Shown here: in pieces, positions 20,947 through 30,101 of the stretch
Numbering within the stretch: position 1 is the stretch's first letter
Layout: the number at the start of each line of letters is the position of its first letter
Source: a virus
Strand: one strand, 5' to 3'
Virus record (IMG/VR): IMGVR_UViG_3300025423_000049
Location: 1 to 35,987 of that record
Length of the DNA: 35,987 nt
Position numbers and translations under genes: made by a program
The notes under the pieces: model-generated
What the model was told of the DNA's origin: nothing
Database searches by the model: none
Seen by the model: only the letters and a program-made list of their open reading frames with translations

Positions 20947-21804
20947 ATGGCTAATTTAGGTGGATTTGAAGTAACCGGATTATACGATGTTCGCGTAACA
21001 ATTGAAACAATGATTGAACGTGGTAAAAATTTTGCACCAGCCATGAATGCGATTACCGCTGAATTTGGTTTAATGGAAGAAGAAGTTTTTAAAGGCGGAG
21101 GAATTTCAACAACTTTTGGTGTTCACGAAAATTGGGGAAGTCTTGCTGACAAAACACTTGCAAAACGTGACAATCCAAATGACCAACCACTTATTAACCG
21201 TGGTTACCTTTTTGAAGCGGCTACTAGCCCACGCATTGAAACATTTGCAGAAAACAGCCTTCGCATAATTATTGACCCACGTAACAAACGTGCCAGTGAT
21301 TCTTATTCTGAGAAAGAAAACTACGGCTTCCGTCATCAAATAGGTGCCAACCGTCCAGAACGTGTTTTTGTTGACATAACAGAAAAGTTTATGCTTATTG
21401 CAGACGAAATTGTTAGTCAATATCTTTTAGAAGATATTCGCACCAAGCCTTCCCGTGTTAACAGTAATGCTGCTGCATACGCAAAAGCAGTTCGTAAGAA
21501 TAATAAAGAACACCGCATCCACATGAAGGAAGCGAATAAGGTTAAAGCGGAACGTAGGTCCCGCGAAGGCCGTGCCCCAATTGATGACCGTCCAATGACT
21601 TATGGTGAATGGGCTCACACTGTTCAACCAAAACTTACTGCAGAACAACATGAAAAAGCGCTTGCTTCAGCAAAAGACTGGCGTAGCAGGGATATGAAGT
21701 CACAAACGGAATTACGCAAAATTGAACCTGAAAGATTCGCAGTGGTTCAACAAATTGAATCTCTTGCTGCCCATTACCGAACCTATACAGATAAAAAACG
21801 ATAA
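20947..21804 (+). CDS. Neck/tail-completion protein, virion morphogenesis family (285 aa)
   Basis: Residues about 20-165 recall Mu gpG/P2 gpS-type proteins: an N-terminal helix, TFGVHENWGSLADKTLAKRD, then NRGYLFEAATSP, and NYGFRHQIGAN before VFVDITEKF. These act in joining head and tail. The C-terminal 115 residues are an added, very charged helical extension (KEHRIHMKEANKVKAERRSR) not usual in the family. ATG at 20947 is two bases after the previous stop, and the GTG frame upstream is rejected as overlapping the adaptor gene. Confidence 0.7.
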   Translation: MANLGGFEVTGLYDVRVTIETMIERGKNFAPAMNAITAEFGLMEEEVFKGGGISTTFGVHENWGSLADKTLAKRDNPNDQPLINRGYLFEAATSPRIETFAENSLRIIIDPRNKRASDSYSEKENYGFRHQIGANRPERVFVDITEKFMLIADEIVSQYLLEDIRTKPSRVNSNAAAYAKAVRKNNKEHRIHMKEANKVKAERRSREGRAPIDDRPMTYGEWAHTVQPKLTAEQHEKALASAKDWRSRDMKSQTELRKIEPERFAVVQQIESLAAHYRTYTDKKR

Positions 21805-21813
21805 AGGAACATT

Positions 21814-22455
21814 ATGGCAGCACAGCGTGATTGGTGGACAGACTGGAATTTGTCCTACCTTGATGATGCCTATGGCCCTGTTTACGGTGGGCATTCGGTC
21901 CAAGAAGCGGTTTACAATACCCTTCAAAAATGGCTACCGACTTATATAGCAGAATTTAATCGTGTTCTTGGAAGTGAAGTTTTAGAACTTCCTTTTGAAT
22001 ACCGTCACCGCCCCGAATTTCGCACCCTTCCAAGGAACGCGAAGGCGGCCGTTTTGGTCAGTGTCCCAACAACTGTTGGAAGTCCACAAATTTACCAAAA
22101 TGCAATTCGAACAAACTTTCGTGTAGAAGCCATGGTTTATGTCTATGGAACGAAAGACTGGCAGGAAACCGAAGCGTTGACGCAGGCTTACACAGCATGC
22201 ATCCGTACCTGCCTTGTACAGAAACGCGGTCTTGAAGGGTTTGCAGAAACAACCGTTTGGGATGGCGAAGAATATCTAGAAGGCGAACACAGCAGTGGTA
22301 GAACGACTGGCATTGGCCACGCTCGTTTTGTCGTGACTGTAGGCAGTGCTATGAACATGCACGGTGGCTTGCCACTACCATCCACAGCAGCACCTTCTGC
22401 ATTGCCAGAAGTTGAAGCCGTAAACATCGCCGTCGAGAAGGAACCACTACAATGA
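21814..22455 (+). CDS. Putative tail terminator/neck protein (213 aa)
   Basis: The protein starts MAAQRDWWTDWNLSYLDDAY. The middle, with AVLVSVPTTVGSPQIYQN and FRVEAMVYVYGTKDWQETEA, has the alpha/beta pattern of tail-terminator proteins that stop tail-tube growth. The position just before sheath and tube genes fits. The call rests on context more than on motif. It overlaps the next gene by four bases (ATGA). Confidence 0.6.
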   Translation: MAAQRDWWTDWNLSYLDDAYGPVYGGHSVQEAVYNTLQKWLPTYIAEFNRVLGSEVLELPFEYRHRPEFRTLPRNAKAAVLVSVPTTVGSPQIYQNAIRTNFRVEAMVYVYGTKDWQETEALTQAYTACIRTCLVQKRGLEGFAETTVWDGEEYLEGEHSSGRTTGIGHARFVVTVGSAMNMHGGLPLPSTAAPSALPEVEAVNIAVEKEPLQ

Positions 22456-22706
22456 GCAAGAAAAAGATTTTAATTCAGGCATCACACGTCATTTATGACG
22501 CCAGTGGCCAACCAATGTCACCCGGTTTCGTTTACAGCGTAACTGACGACGAAATAATTGATGGATACATCAAGCAAGGTTTTGCAAGTCTTGAAACTTC
22601 AGTAAGCGAAAGCGAAGTGAAGGAAGAACCCAAGAAGCCTGTAATTAACAAGAATTCAAAGACACAGGAAACTGAGTCGACCCTAACCCCACAGGAGAAT
22701 AACTAA
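22452..22706 (+). CDS. Hypothetical tail-region protein (84 aa)
   Basis: The N-terminal half has a small beta domain (KKILIQASHVIYDASGQPMS). The rest is a Glu/Lys/Ser/Thr-rich, probably disordered tail. An ATGA overlap joins it to the gene before, and TAATG joins it to the sheath gene. Small proteins of this kind directly before the sheath gene are common in myoviruses, but no function is known to me. Confidence 0.6.
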   Translation: MSKKKILIQASHVIYDASGQPMSPGFVYSVTDDEIIDGYIKQGFASLETSVSESEVKEEPKKPVINKNSKTQETESTLTPQENN

Positions 22707-24265
22707 TGGCTAATCAAGCCCCAGGCGTATACATTAACGTAGCCGCCAGCAGCGCAAGCACCCGTGGCAACAACCCTACCGGCACCTGGTTTGTCGTTGG
22801 TAATGCCGCAGGTGTTTCAAACATCGCAGTTCCAATTAATTCAATCGCAGACTTTACTAAGTACTTCGGTCAAATTGTTAACGGCCAGGTAACTGGTCGC
22901 TACGCAGTAAAGCCAGGCGCAGTCACTGTTGACAGCACCCTTCTTTACGACTCACTTGACGTTTTCTTCCGCGAAGGTGGAATTAACGCTTACGTTTCAA
23001 ACGTTGCCCCTACTTCAACTGGTGCAACTGCAACAAGTGGTTCCAACGGTGGTAAGTTTGTTCTTACTGCTAATGGTAAGGGTGCTTGGGCAAACAGTAG
23101 CAGCGCCGGTGCAGCAGGTGTAATCCTGTCAATCACTGGAATTACTGTAAATTCAACTACTGCCTACCTTGCAACCATTGCTTACAATGGCATCACAATG
23201 GCAAGTTCACCACTTCTTGGAAGTGACACTGATGTAATTAACTGGGTAAACAGCCTTCCTGGCTATGTTTCAATGGTTACTGCTTCATCAGCATCAGCAA
23301 GTTCAATCCTTCCTTCAACTGGTTCAGTTACCAACATCTACCTAACCGGTGGAACTGACGCAGCAACTGCTGACGCAGACGTTGCAGTTGCACTTGAAGT
23401 ATTCAACGAATCATTCGGACCTGGACAAGTTTCAGCACCTGGCAACACCAGCAACACCGTTTACGGAACCCTGACTAACCACGCTGCAGCATTCAACCGC
23501 GTTGCAATCCTTGACGCACCAAACAGCGCTACAGTCACAGACCTTACTGCCGCTGCAACGGTTGTTAAGTCAACTGCCAATGACCCATCCTACGCTGGCT
23601 TGTTTGCCCCCTGGTTGGTCGTTCCTGGCGTTGTATCTACCAGCCCAACCCAAACTAGCGGATTTGTATTTAACCGCACTGTACCGCCTTCAGCATTCGT
23701 TGCTGCTAACATTGCTGTAAACGACGCATCTTACGACGCTAACGTTCCAGCAGCCGGTATCGTAAATGGTTCAATTAACTACGCAGTAAACGTAACCCAA
23801 GCATGGGGCGCAGATGACCGCGGAACCCTTAATGCTGCAGGCGTAAACGTTATTAAGTTTGTACCTGGTCAAAACACCATTGCTGTTTATGGCTTCCGTT
23901 CATGTGCAGTAGACACCAACTGGGTCTACCTAAACAACGTTCGTTTCCGTATGCAAGTAATCAAGGACTTTGACAACATTGCCGAATCCTTTGTATTCCA
24001 AGAAATTGACGGTAAGGGCCACATCTTCTCGGCACTTAACGGTGCACTTTCTGGTCAATGCCAGGCATACTGGACTCGAAAGAGCATTTACGGCGATTCG
24101 CCTGCCAATGCTTTCTCAGTAAACGTTGGCCCACAAGTCAACACCCCAGCAACTATCGCTGCTGGTCAAATCAATGCTGCTGTTAACCTTCGTATGTCAC
24201 CATTCGGTGAATTGGTCACTGTAAACGTGACTAAGTACGCAGTTACTTCGCCGCTTCCTTACTAA
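22706..24265 (+). CDS. Tail sheath protein (519 aa)
   Basis: The sheath is the contractile outer tube. The N-terminus APGVYINVAASS is the standard sheath start, followed by TGTWFVVGNAAG. A Ser/Thr/Ala-rich insert (about 100-260) probably decorates the outside. The conserved C-terminal part runs from WVYLNNVRFRMQVIKDFDNI through IYGDSPANAF to a final TSPLPY. Its presence defines a myovirus. AGGAG precedes the ATG, and the start overlaps the upstream stop by one base. The tube gene follows directly. Confidence 0.93.
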   Translation: MANQAPGVYINVAASSASTRGNNPTGTWFVVGNAAGVSNIAVPINSIADFTKYFGQIVNGQVTGRYAVKPGAVTVDSTLLYDSLDVFFREGGINAYVSNVAPTSTGATATSGSNGGKFVLTANGKGAWANSSSAGAAGVILSITGITVNSTTAYLATIAYNGITMASSPLLGSDTDVINWVNSLPGYVSMVTASSASASSILPSTGSVTNIYLTGGTDAATADADVAVALEVFNESFGPGQVSAPGNTSNTVYGTLTNHAAAFNRVAILDAPNSATVTDLTAAATVVKSTANDPSYAGLFAPWLVVPGVVSTSPTQTSGFVFNRTVPPSAFVAANIAVNDASYDANVPAAGIVNGSINYAVNVTQAWGADDRGTLNAAGVNVIKFVPGQNTIAVYGFRSCAVDTNWVYLNNVRFRMQVIKDFDNIAESFVFQEIDGKGHIFSALNGALSGQCQAYWTRKSIYGDSPANAFSVNVGPQVNTPATIAAGQINAAVNLRMSPFGELVTVNVTKYAVTSPLPY

Positions 24266-24295
24266 TCAGTAAACTTTAATTCAAGGAGAATTTAA

Positions 24296-24772
24296 ATGGC
24301 TACACAAGTATCAAGCCACTTTTACGGTTCAGAACAGCAGTGGCTAGCCACTTTGACTGTTGATTCAGTTGACTACGGAACTTTTGACAAGTTTGCAGGC
24401 GGAGACGTTTCTGCAGCCGTCAACAAGCACCGTCCCGGCGGAATGGGCCCAGAAATCACCTACCTATCAATGCCGACCATTTCGGACGTAACATTGACCA
24501 AGGTATACGAAACACAGCGTGACCACGACCGTCTTTCTGACCTGCACCGCGCAGTAGGAAACAAGTTGGCAACTGTCACCCTTCAACCACTTGACGACAC
24601 TGGTGCCGCCTGGGGAAACCCACGCACCTACAATGGCCGAATTATTGCCGTTAAAGATGGTGGAACCGACTCGATGAGCAACGCAGCCCGTATGTTTGAG
24701 GTTGACATTGCCGTTGAAACAATCGGTGAGACTACTGCCGCTGGCACAAATACCCTTAATTCTGGTGTATAA
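24296..24772 (+). CDS. Tail tube protein (158 aa)
   Basis: The size, position after the sheath and pattern fit the inner tube subunit. DYGTFDKFAGGDVSAAVNKH and ISDVTLTKVYETQRDHDRLS lead to a second strand pair with NGRIIAVKDGGTDSMSNAAR. The fold is the beta-barrel shared with Hcp and gp19-type proteins. AAGGAG sits eight bases before the ATG, suiting a highly expressed protein. Confidence 0.88.
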   Translation: MATQVSSHFYGSEQQWLATLTVDSVDYGTFDKFAGGDVSAAVNKHRPGGMGPEITYLSMPTISDVTLTKVYETQRDHDRLSDLHRAVGNKLATVTLQPLDDTGAAWGNPRTYNGRIIAVKDGGTDSMSNAARMFEVDIAVETIGETTAAGTNTLNSGV

Positions 24773-24776
24773 ATAG

Positions 24777-24805
24777 TTGCTTTTTAAGCGACTAGCAGTT
24801 AGAAT
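24777..24805 (+). promoter_or_regulatory. Putative promoter for the tail chaperone genes
   Basis: TTGCTT (24777-24782), a 17-base spacer and TAGAAT (24800-24805) are present. RNA would start near 24812, giving a 23-base leader that contains the GGAGGA ribosome site. A TAGTTGC/GCGACTA inverted repeat (24774-24794) overlaps the -35 and spacer and may end the tube transcript or bind a regulator. Confidence 0.45.
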
Positions 24806-24834
24806 TTAATGTAACCGAATCCATGGAGGAACAC

Positions 24835-25380
24835 ATGGTTGATTTTAATATTGAAAACCAAGACGGAAATGAATTTACTGCAGAGACTGCGGGGGCTGTT
24901 GCTGACGCACCAGTTGCGGAAGTAACGCCCCTGCTTTCTTTGAAGCACCGACGTGAACAGATTGTTAACGAACTATACGTTGACATTCAAGTACCACGTT
25001 GGGACGACCCAGAAATTTATGTACGATTTAAGCCAGTATCAGCAACAAAGTTGAATGCTACAATTGAAAATCGTCGCAAGCAAAAAGGCAACGACTGGTC
25101 ATTCTTGGCCAATGCCGACATGCTTGTCGATTCATGCGTTGGTATTTTTGCAGTTGTTGATGGCGACTTTGACAACAAGTTATCACTTCGTAGTGATAAC
25201 CCCAATGGCACCTGGACCAAGTTCGACCTCGACCTTGCCAAGGCCCTTGGGATTGAAGCGGTTCGTGCTGTAGACGCTTGCGTAGCACTTTACTTGACAG
25301 AAGGCGACCTTATTGACGCCGCTAATCGTCTGTTTAAGTGGAGTAATATCGCGAACGACGAAGCCGACGAAACTTTTTAA
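24835..25380 (+). CDS. Tail assembly chaperone, short form (181 aa)
   Basis: This is the upstream chaperone, equivalent to lambda gpG, that helps tape measure and tube assemble. It has an acidic disordered N-terminus, a central domain (LYVDIQVPRWDDPEIYVRF) and helical end, and closes with DEADETF at a stop placed right after a T5 run. ATG at 24835 is chosen because GGAGGA stands four bases before it. The ATG at 24823 includes that site. It lies between the tube and tape measure genes as expected. Confidence 0.85.
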   Translation: MVDFNIENQDGNEFTAETAGAVADAPVAEVTPLLSLKHRREQIVNELYVDIQVPRWDDPEIYVRFKPVSATKLNATIENRRKQKGNDWSFLANADMLVDSCVGIFAVVDGDFDNKLSLRSDNPNGTWTKFDLDLAKALGIEAVRAVDACVALYLTEGDLIDAANRLFKWSNIANDEADETF

Positions 25381-25604
25381 AGTCCCTGGATTCAGACCCC
25401 CACATTGAAACGGGGGCATACGCGATACTTCTTGGATTAGAACCGCGTAATATTCTGAACCGGGGCACCGTTGACTACTTGATTGACATTGCTTTAATGC
25501 AAAAAGCGATGACAATGGACGGTGAAAAAAAAGTAGAAGAAATTAAAGTTCTTGCGGAATTGATTGGCCTAGAAGTCGCGAAAACAATTGCAAAAATCTT
25601 CTAA
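24835..25604 (+). CDS. Tail assembly chaperone, -1 frameshift fusion (about 256 aa)
   Basis: The frame that is -1 to the short form stays open from 25377 to a stop at 25602-25604. It adds about 75 residues (LKSLDSDPHIETGAYAILLG onward to AKTIAKIF) that have no start codon of their own. The slip is expected on TTTTT at 25374-25378, where Phe-tRNA can re-pair one base back with UAA in the next site. A CCCCC/GGGGG stem (25397-25401 with 25412-25416) follows 18 bases downstream. Lambda gpG/gpGT is the known parallel. The +1 frame closes after about ten codons, so -1 is preferred. Confidence 0.75.
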
Positions 25605-25613
25605 ACCACCTTT

Positions 25614-25683
25614 CCGCCTGTAACGCAATCAGGCGGCAGACCAATAGCCGCTACCCCACGCCGGGTAGCGGCTTTCTCCTTTT
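25614..25683 (+). terminator. Tandem hairpin terminator after the chaperone genes
   Basis: The first hairpin is CCGCCTG/CAGGCGG (25614-25620 with 25630-25636). The second has a perfect eleven-base stem AGCCGCTACCC/GGGTAGCGGCT (25646-25656 with 25663-25673), then TTCTCCTTTT. This is the clearest intrinsic terminator of the virion module. It separates chaperone from tape measure transcription, although no clear promoter follows it. Confidence 0.8.
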
Positions 25684-25694
25684 AAGGCACTTTT

Positions 25695-28600
25695 ATGGCA
25701 AGTAAAGACAACAATGTAAATGTAAATGTGACCGGTAACACGAAGAAATTCGTGGAGGCAATGCAAAATGCCGCAAAGGAAAATAAGAATTTTGTAGATT
25801 CTGCAATTGTTACCGACGAAGCAGTTAAGGGTCTTGCTGACAGTTTTCAAATAGAAGCCGGTCAAATTAAAGAAGTACTTCCATTGATGATGAAGAACCG
25901 TGAAGTTCTTCAAAGAATGGGATACGACACAACTTTACTTACCGACCTTACGGATAAGTTAACTAATTCCACCGTTAGAAATAACCGTGTTTGGCAACAA
26001 AACTATGAAACTAAGCGCAAGGTCATCACAATGGATGACCGTCTTGCTATTGCTGACGAACGTATTGCACAGCGCCAAGCAGATGTAACACGTTCACTTG
26101 AAGCACAAAATGTAGGTTATTCAACCACATACAAAAACCTTACAAAACTAGAATCATTTGGAACCCCCGCCGTTTTGAAGGCGGGTACTTGGGGTGCGTT
26201 TGCACTAGGTGGTGTTGCTTACGAAGGTATTAAGCAATACATGAACTTCGATAAGTTAATGACCCAATCTGTAACACAGGCGGGTATTAACAAGAAGGAA
26301 CTTCCCTGGCTTAATCAAACGGCACTAGACATTGCTAAGAAAACTGGTGTCAGCCTTACCGACATGGCTGACATTATTTACCGTGCCGCTTCTGGTACGG
26401 CTTCCTGGAATGACGGTCTAGGTGCTACAAAGACGCAATTAAAAGACGTCGTAGACATGGTTGCAAAACTTAGCGTTGTTGGAAATATTGCTGGTGGTCA
26501 AGCAACTGAACAATCTTCACGTGTACTTACTTCTTTGATTAACGCTGGTATGAAGGACATTGGTCAAATGTCCAACAAAAATGCTGCAAACTACAACAAA
26601 AATGCCGTAGAAAAGGCAGCAGAACTTTACAATGCTGCCATTGGTGCTGGTGACATTAAACCAAGCGAACTTATTTCCGCAATGTCCCGTGGTTTGATGC
26701 AGTCTGCAAAAGCAAACGGAATGTCCGCAAGGGACACGCTTGCTTGGGTTGACCTAATGACTTCTATGGGTAGTACTGGTTCAGTTGCTGGTACAAAAGT
26801 AACTACCGGTATTAACCAACTTGCTAACCCTACACAACAGGGTGCAAAGGCATTGGCTATCATTGGTATTAAACCTGGTGAATTGCAAAAAATTATGTCC
26901 GGTAATGCCACATATCAAGGGCAAAGTGGACTTTATGGTGCTGTTCTTGACCTTAGAAACAAGATTCAGGTAATGAATCCTTTTGCCAATTACCCTAAAT
27001 ATAAGGGTGCTGGTGGAAAACAGGGTGCCATTAATCAATTAGAATCATGGGGCGTTAATCAAATTACGCCAGAATTCCTTTCTAGATGGATGGCTGGAAA
27101 ACTTTCTGCAACAGACCAGATGTTTGCAACATCGCAAATTCTTACCAAGTCGTTTGGTGGTTCAAAGCAGTTCGCTACCATTGCAACGCTTCTTGAAAAC
27201 CCTGACAAACTTAAGGGAATTCTTGATTACTTCTCTACGCACGCAACCAAGAAATCTTTGGACGCTTCGATTCAAGAAGGTATGAATACACCTGCCGTGC
27301 AATTCAACAAAATGATACGTGGATTCCAAGTGGACCTTGTTGAAATTGGAAAAGCCATTACCCCCGCATTCCTTAAGATGGGCAAGGCGCTTCTTGGCGT
27401 AGTTGACTGGCTTACAAAAACAAAAGTAGTTCTTATCCCACTGGTCACCGTTATTGGTGGCCTTATTGTTGCTGCCGGATTATCAAAACTTGCTGGTGTT
27501 CTAAGGGGTGGATACGGCCTTATTGGTGGAATCATCAAGGGTAAAAACAGTCTGTTTGGAAAACTTGCTGGCGAAGACACTACAACTGGCCGTTACAGGA
27601 CTTTTGGCCGTTTTTCTAAAACAAGAAATGAATTCACCCGCATGGCGGACCTTAACGCAGCAAAGATTGCTGAAAAACAAGGTCAGGACATTCTTAAATT
27701 TGGTGGTTTTATTGACGAATTTGGCGCTATTGTTCGTGGCGAAAGCCGCGGTGGTGGTAGCGGTGGTGGAAGCCTTAAAAGCAAACTTGAAAAAGATGCC
27801 GAAAAGAAACTTGTCAAAGAAGCAGAACAAAAGGGTTTAAGCACGGTTGAAAAAGACCTGCTTAACAAAGCCGGAAGCAATGTAGTTAGTAAGTCCGCTA
27901 TTCGCACAGCACTTGCTGACAGCAAACTAGAAGGATTTGGCAAGGGGTACGGAAAAGGCGCTAAGGGAATCATTGACGAAACCTTTAGCAAACTTAACTT
28001 TGGTCGTGGTGGACTTGTTGGTGATGCTGAAAAAGTTGTATCAAAAGAAGCACCAGAAGTTCTAGAAAAAGTTGGTGGTCGTTTTCTTGGTGGTGGTTTA
28101 ATGTCTGGCGCTGGCGACCTTCTTGGTGGCGGTTTAATGTCTGGCGCTGGCGACCTTCTTGGTGGCGTACTAGGCGGACCAATTGGAATGATTGCCATGA
28201 CGGCACTTGCACCAATGATTACACCAATGATTGGAAAGGCGCTTGGCGGCCTAGTAAATATGTTTGGTGGCGGAAAGCCTACTGTTACTAGCCCAAATGC
28301 AAATACTACTCGTGTTAAGTTAACCGCCGCACAGCAAGCATTGCAGGATGCGCAAAATCAACTTGCGTCTGACATGCTATCTGGTAAGGATACGACAAAA
28401 GACCTTCAAAACATTGCAAAACTTCAAGGCAAAATTACTGGACTTTCCGGTGGCCTTGCATGGGAAAGTGGAAAAAACGGATTCAAACACGTTTATGGCG
28501 CTTTCAAAAGCATGGTTAGCCTAAAAGCAATGGAACAATCGCTTTTAACAAAAGACAAAAGTGGAATTTATAGCATGAAATCCGGTGGTTGGGACAAGAT

Positions 28601-29240
28601 TTTTAATTCACCCCAATTCAAATCCCTTCCGCCAGACCTTCAAAAAGCACTTAAAATTGGTGACATAACAAGATTCAACAAGGCACTTTCTGCAAACAAA
28701 AATAGTTATGCAAATGTTCTTGGTGCAAATTTTAGAAGTGACATTCTTAATGCAGATTCAAACTGGTTTAACCGTGGTGCTGCCGCAAAATCTGCTAAGG
28801 GTGTTTCTGGATTTATAAACAAATTCATCAAAAAAGATTACATGTCTTACGGAAGTCCGGAACAAGCACGTTCCAATTACTCCACTGAAATGTATGCTTC
28901 GCTTAGGGCAACTGCTATGGCTGGCATTGAAAGTTCACGTGCAAAGAATTCCACTGGCGCTGTTAGGGCTGCTTACGAAAAACAAGCAAAGGAACTTACG
29001 AAAACTGCTGCAAACCTTCAAAAGGGTGCTGAAGCATTGGCTAAAAAGGCTAGGCTTGACCCTGCAGACATTAAGGCTCAGGCAGATGCAGCGGCACAAG
29101 CCAACAAGGCTGTTTACAAAGAAGTTGGTCTTACGGCTGATGCCTTTAGCGCGGCAATGGTTTCTGCGATTAATACCGCAGCCGGTGGTCTAGCGACTAT
29201 TGTTAACAATCAGAATTCTGGAAAACACGCAAGGAAATAG
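25695..29240 (+). CDS. Tape measure protein (1181 aa)
   Basis: This is the longest complete gene of the window, directly after the chaperones, as the tape measure always is. It sets tail length: about 1.5 angstrom per residue predicts a tail near 175 nm. It has a coiled helical N-terminal third, a conserved stretch with ALNGYSTTYK-like spacing replaced here by NVGYSTTYKNLTKL, and then a membrane-like hydrophobic region near 575-600 (VVLIPLVTVIGGLIVAAGL). A Gly-rich second hydrophobic region lies near 795-860, followed by Ala/Lys-rich helices. Hydrophobic parts may form the pore in the host membrane. No lytic transglycosylase motif is seen. AAGG precedes the ATG. Confidence 0.93.
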   Translation: MASKDNNVNVNVTGNTKKFVEAMQNAAKENKNFVDSAIVTDEAVKGLADSFQIEAGQIKEVLPLMMKNREVLQRMGYDTTLLTDLTDKLTNSTVRNNRVWQQNYETKRKVITMDDRLAIADERIAQRQADVTRSLEAQNVGYSTTYKNLTKLESFGTPAVLKAGTWGAFALGGVAYEGIKQYMNFDKLMTQSVTQAGINKKELPWLNQTALDIAKKTGVSLTDMADIIYRAASGTASWNDGLGATKTQLKDVVDMVAKLSVVGNIAGGQATEQSSRVLTSLINAGMKDIGQMSNKNAANYNKNAVEKAAELYNAAIGAGDIKPSELISAMSRGLMQSAKANGMSARDTLAWVDLMTSMGSTGSVAGTKVTTGINQLANPTQQGAKALAIIGIKPGELQKIMSGNATYQGQSGLYGAVLDLRNKIQVMNPFANYPKYKGAGGKQGAINQLESWGVNQITPEFLSRWMAGKLSATDQMFATSQILTKSFGGSKQFATIATLLENPDKLKGILDYFSTHATKKSLDASIQEGMNTPAVQFNKMIRGFQVDLVEIGKAITPAFLKMGKALLGVVDWLTKTKVVLIPLVTVIGGLIVAAGLSKLAGVLRGGYGLIGGIIKGKNSLFGKLAGEDTTTGRYRTFGRFSKTRNEFTRMADLNAAKIAEKQGQDILKFGGFIDEFGAIVRGESRGGGSGGGSLKSKLEKDAEKKLVKEAEQKGLSTVEKDLLNKAGSNVVSKSAIRTALADSKLEGFGKGYGKGAKGIIDETFSKLNFGRGGLVGDAEKVVSKEAPEVLEKVGGRFLGGGLMSGAGDLLGGGLMSGAGDLLGGVLGGPIGMIAMTALAPMITPMIGKALGGLVNMFGGGKPTVTSPNANTTRVKLTAAQQALQDAQNQLASDMLSGKDTTKDLQNIAKLQGKITGLSGGLAWESGKNGFKHVYGAFKSMVSLKAMEQSLLTKDKSGIYSMKSGGWDKIFNSPQFKSLPPDLQKALKIGDITRFNKALSANKNSYANVLGANFRSDILNADSNWFNRGAAAKSAKGVSGFINKFIKKDYMSYGSPEQARSNYSTEMYASLRATAMAGIESSRAKNSTGAVRAAYEKQAKELTKTAANLQKGAEALAKKARLDPADIKAQADAAAQANKAVYKEVGLTADAFSAAMVSAINTAAGGLATIVNNQNSGKHARK
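28086..28157 (+). repeat. Tandem 36-bp duplication in the tape measure gene
   Basis: Two 36-base copies differ at one base (GGTGGTGG against GGTGGCGG) and encode LGGGLMSGAGDL twice, in the Gly-rich hydrophobic segment. The reading frame is kept. Near identity suggests a recent duplication, which would lengthen the tail very slightly. Confidence 0.85.
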
Positions 29241-29247
29241 GCTATAA

Positions 29248-30099
29248 ATGGCAACAGTTACTAATAGGCTAGTCACCCTTGAACCAGACACGTATGCCAA
29301 CACCGCAAATGGTGTTACTGGCAGTCGTTCTGCTGGTACGGGTTTTTATAACATAACAATGGGTCTGGTTGATAATGCATTGTATGGACCAATTACTTCT
29401 GGTGGTTGGCAGGTTGTTGACCGTCCAAAGCAGGTATCTGCAACACAATGGATGGACCGTGCACCGTACAAACTTGAATTTACGGGAATCCTTGATTCAT
29501 CAGTGACTGCACCAACCGGCAGTTCTAGCACTGTTGAAACAGACTGTGCACAACTAGAACTTTGGATGGAACCATTAAAAGGCCTTCTTGAACCACCTTC
29601 AATACAGGTTGATGGGCCTTTGCCTGGAACAAGCCGAACATGGGTTCTTTTTGCGATTGAATTTCAAGACGCAATTCGTGACTTTACTACTGGTCTTAGA
29701 ATTCAGCAACAGGTAAAAATTACACTTTACGAATACAACCCGCCGCTTGCAACTGCTACCCACACTTCTAATTATTCCCCCGCGGACGCGTGGACACAAA
29801 ACAACCTTGCTGGTGTTAATTCCTCAAAGAACCCAACACCAAACCTAAAGGGAACACCACTTTCCTTTGCTGTTAATACAGGTGCTACAAACACAAGTAC
29901 TGCTGGCGTAAACACGTCTTACGCACCTAACCTTACAAAGCCATCATACAAACTTTACGTTGTAAAAAATGGTGATACACTTGATAGTATTGTAGGTAAA
30001 ATGGGTGCTGATTATGGCAACCAAATACTTGCAGTAAACGGTATACGTGACCCTGCTGTATTTCAATACATGCTGGGCGAAACAATTATCCTACCTTAA
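29248..30099 (+). CDS. LysM-domain tail/baseplate protein (283 aa)
   Basis: The last 50 residues are a LysM domain: KLYVVKNGDTLDSIVGKMGA, then NQILAVNGIRDP and GETIILP. In myoviruses a LysM protein after the tape measure links tube and baseplate hub (P2 gpX or phage XkdP type). The N-terminal 190 residues hold a beta-rich domain (PYKLEFTGILDSSVTAP) with a Ser/Thr-rich linker. Order and domain agree. Confidence 0.8.
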   Translation: MATVTNRLVTLEPDTYANTANGVTGSRSAGTGFYNITMGLVDNALYGPITSGGWQVVDRPKQVSATQWMDRAPYKLEFTGILDSSVTAPTGSSSTVETDCAQLELWMEPLKGLLEPPSIQVDGPLPGTSRTWVLFAIEFQDAIRDFTTGLRIQQQVKITLYEYNPPLATATHTSNYSPADAWTQNNLAGVNSSKNPTPNLKGTPLSFAVNTGATNTSTAGVNTSYAPNLTKPSYKLYVVKNGDTLDSIVGKMGADYGNQILAVNGIRDPAVFQYMLGETIILP

Positions 30100-30101
30100 T
30101 T

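Noticed and set aside
27683-28198. Minus-strand frame of 171 codons rich in Pro and Arg
   Set aside because: It is a shadow of the Gly-rich tape measure segment on the other strand, with no ribosome site or independent support.
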